Source: an uncultured Alistipes sp. (GTDB lineage Bacteria; Bacteroidota; Bacteroidia; Bacteroidales; Rikenellaceae). From it: a DNA stretch of 17,869 nt. The stretch spans positions 1 through 17,869 of the forward strand of contig UROX01000037.1 of NCBI GenBank assembly GCA_900549685.1, read 5' to 3'. Position numbers and translations under genes: made by a program. Shown one piece after another: positions 17,809 through 17,869 of this stretch; the first letter of the stretch is position 1, and each line of letters begins with the position of its first letter. Below the pieces are notes generated by a model that searched no databases, was not told the origin of the DNA, and saw only the letters and a list, made by a program, of their open reading frames with translations.

Positions 17809-17869
17809 GCAGGATCTGGAAATCAATGATGCTGCTCTCATCCTTAATGGAGGCTTTCAGTTCTAGGTC
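17809..17869. other. window edge after the helicase gene
   Basis: The last 61 bp are slightly less GC-rich (about 46%) than the rest. A short inverted repeat GAGCAG/CTGCTC with a long loop starts at the helicase stop codon. On the minus strand the stretch is open in one frame (DLELKASIKDESSIIDFQIL), but no gene can be claimed from this. Confidence 0.3.

Overview
The window looks like chromosome from a GC-rich member of the Bacteroidota, most likely order Bacteroidales and plausibly Rikenellaceae/Alistipes. The genus is an inference from overall gene content and protein style; the phylum is better supported. Evidence for the phylum: start codons lack Shine-Dalgarno sequences and are often preceded by short A/T-rich leaders; several promoters match the Bacteroidota -7 box TAnnTTTG; and the DUF4419 protein, the GIN/DUF2807 protein and the DpsL-type ferritin are families common in this phylum. 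No phage, transposon, CRISPR array, rRNA or tRNA was recognised. Most of the window is ordinary housekeeping sequence.

Left part, all minus strand (about 180-10020). Read in transcription order, a lipoprotein of the plant-type glutaminyl cyclase family is followed 67 bp later by full-length cobalamin-dependent methionine synthase (metH), then 22 bp later by methylenetetrahydrofolate reductase (metF). This is a coherent methyl-supply unit, with the cyclase as an unexpected leading gene. Next come an M20D amidohydrolase, a 57-residue 2[4Fe-4S] ferredoxin with its own promoter and terminator, a 550-bp stretch with no gene, the menaquinone (futalosine pathway) radical SAM enzyme mqnC, and a small DpsL/thioferritin-type di-iron protein.

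Right part, all plus strand (about 10060-17808). A back-to-back pair of -7 boxes at 10047-10073 separates the two halves. Rightward lie serS with a strong terminator, a secreted DUF4419 protein with its own promoter, ferritin ftnA with a perfect 19-bp palindrome against its -7 box, and a three-gene unit. That unit encodes an ECF-type sigma factor, an overlapping single-pass membrane protein (probable anti-sigma factor) and an exported GIN/DUF2807 beta-helix protein, and it ends at a near-perfect terminator. The last gene is a DEAD-box RNA helicase with a leader of about 145 nt.

Themes: methionine/folate metabolism (metH, metF), iron and oxidative-stress handling (DpsL protein, ftnA, ferredoxin), respiratory quinone synthesis (mqnC), and one envelope-linked sigma-factor unit of unknown signal. 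The best candidates for undescribed biology are that sigma/membrane-protein/GIN unit, the palindrome at the ftnA promoter, and the glutaminyl cyclase-metH-metF arrangement.
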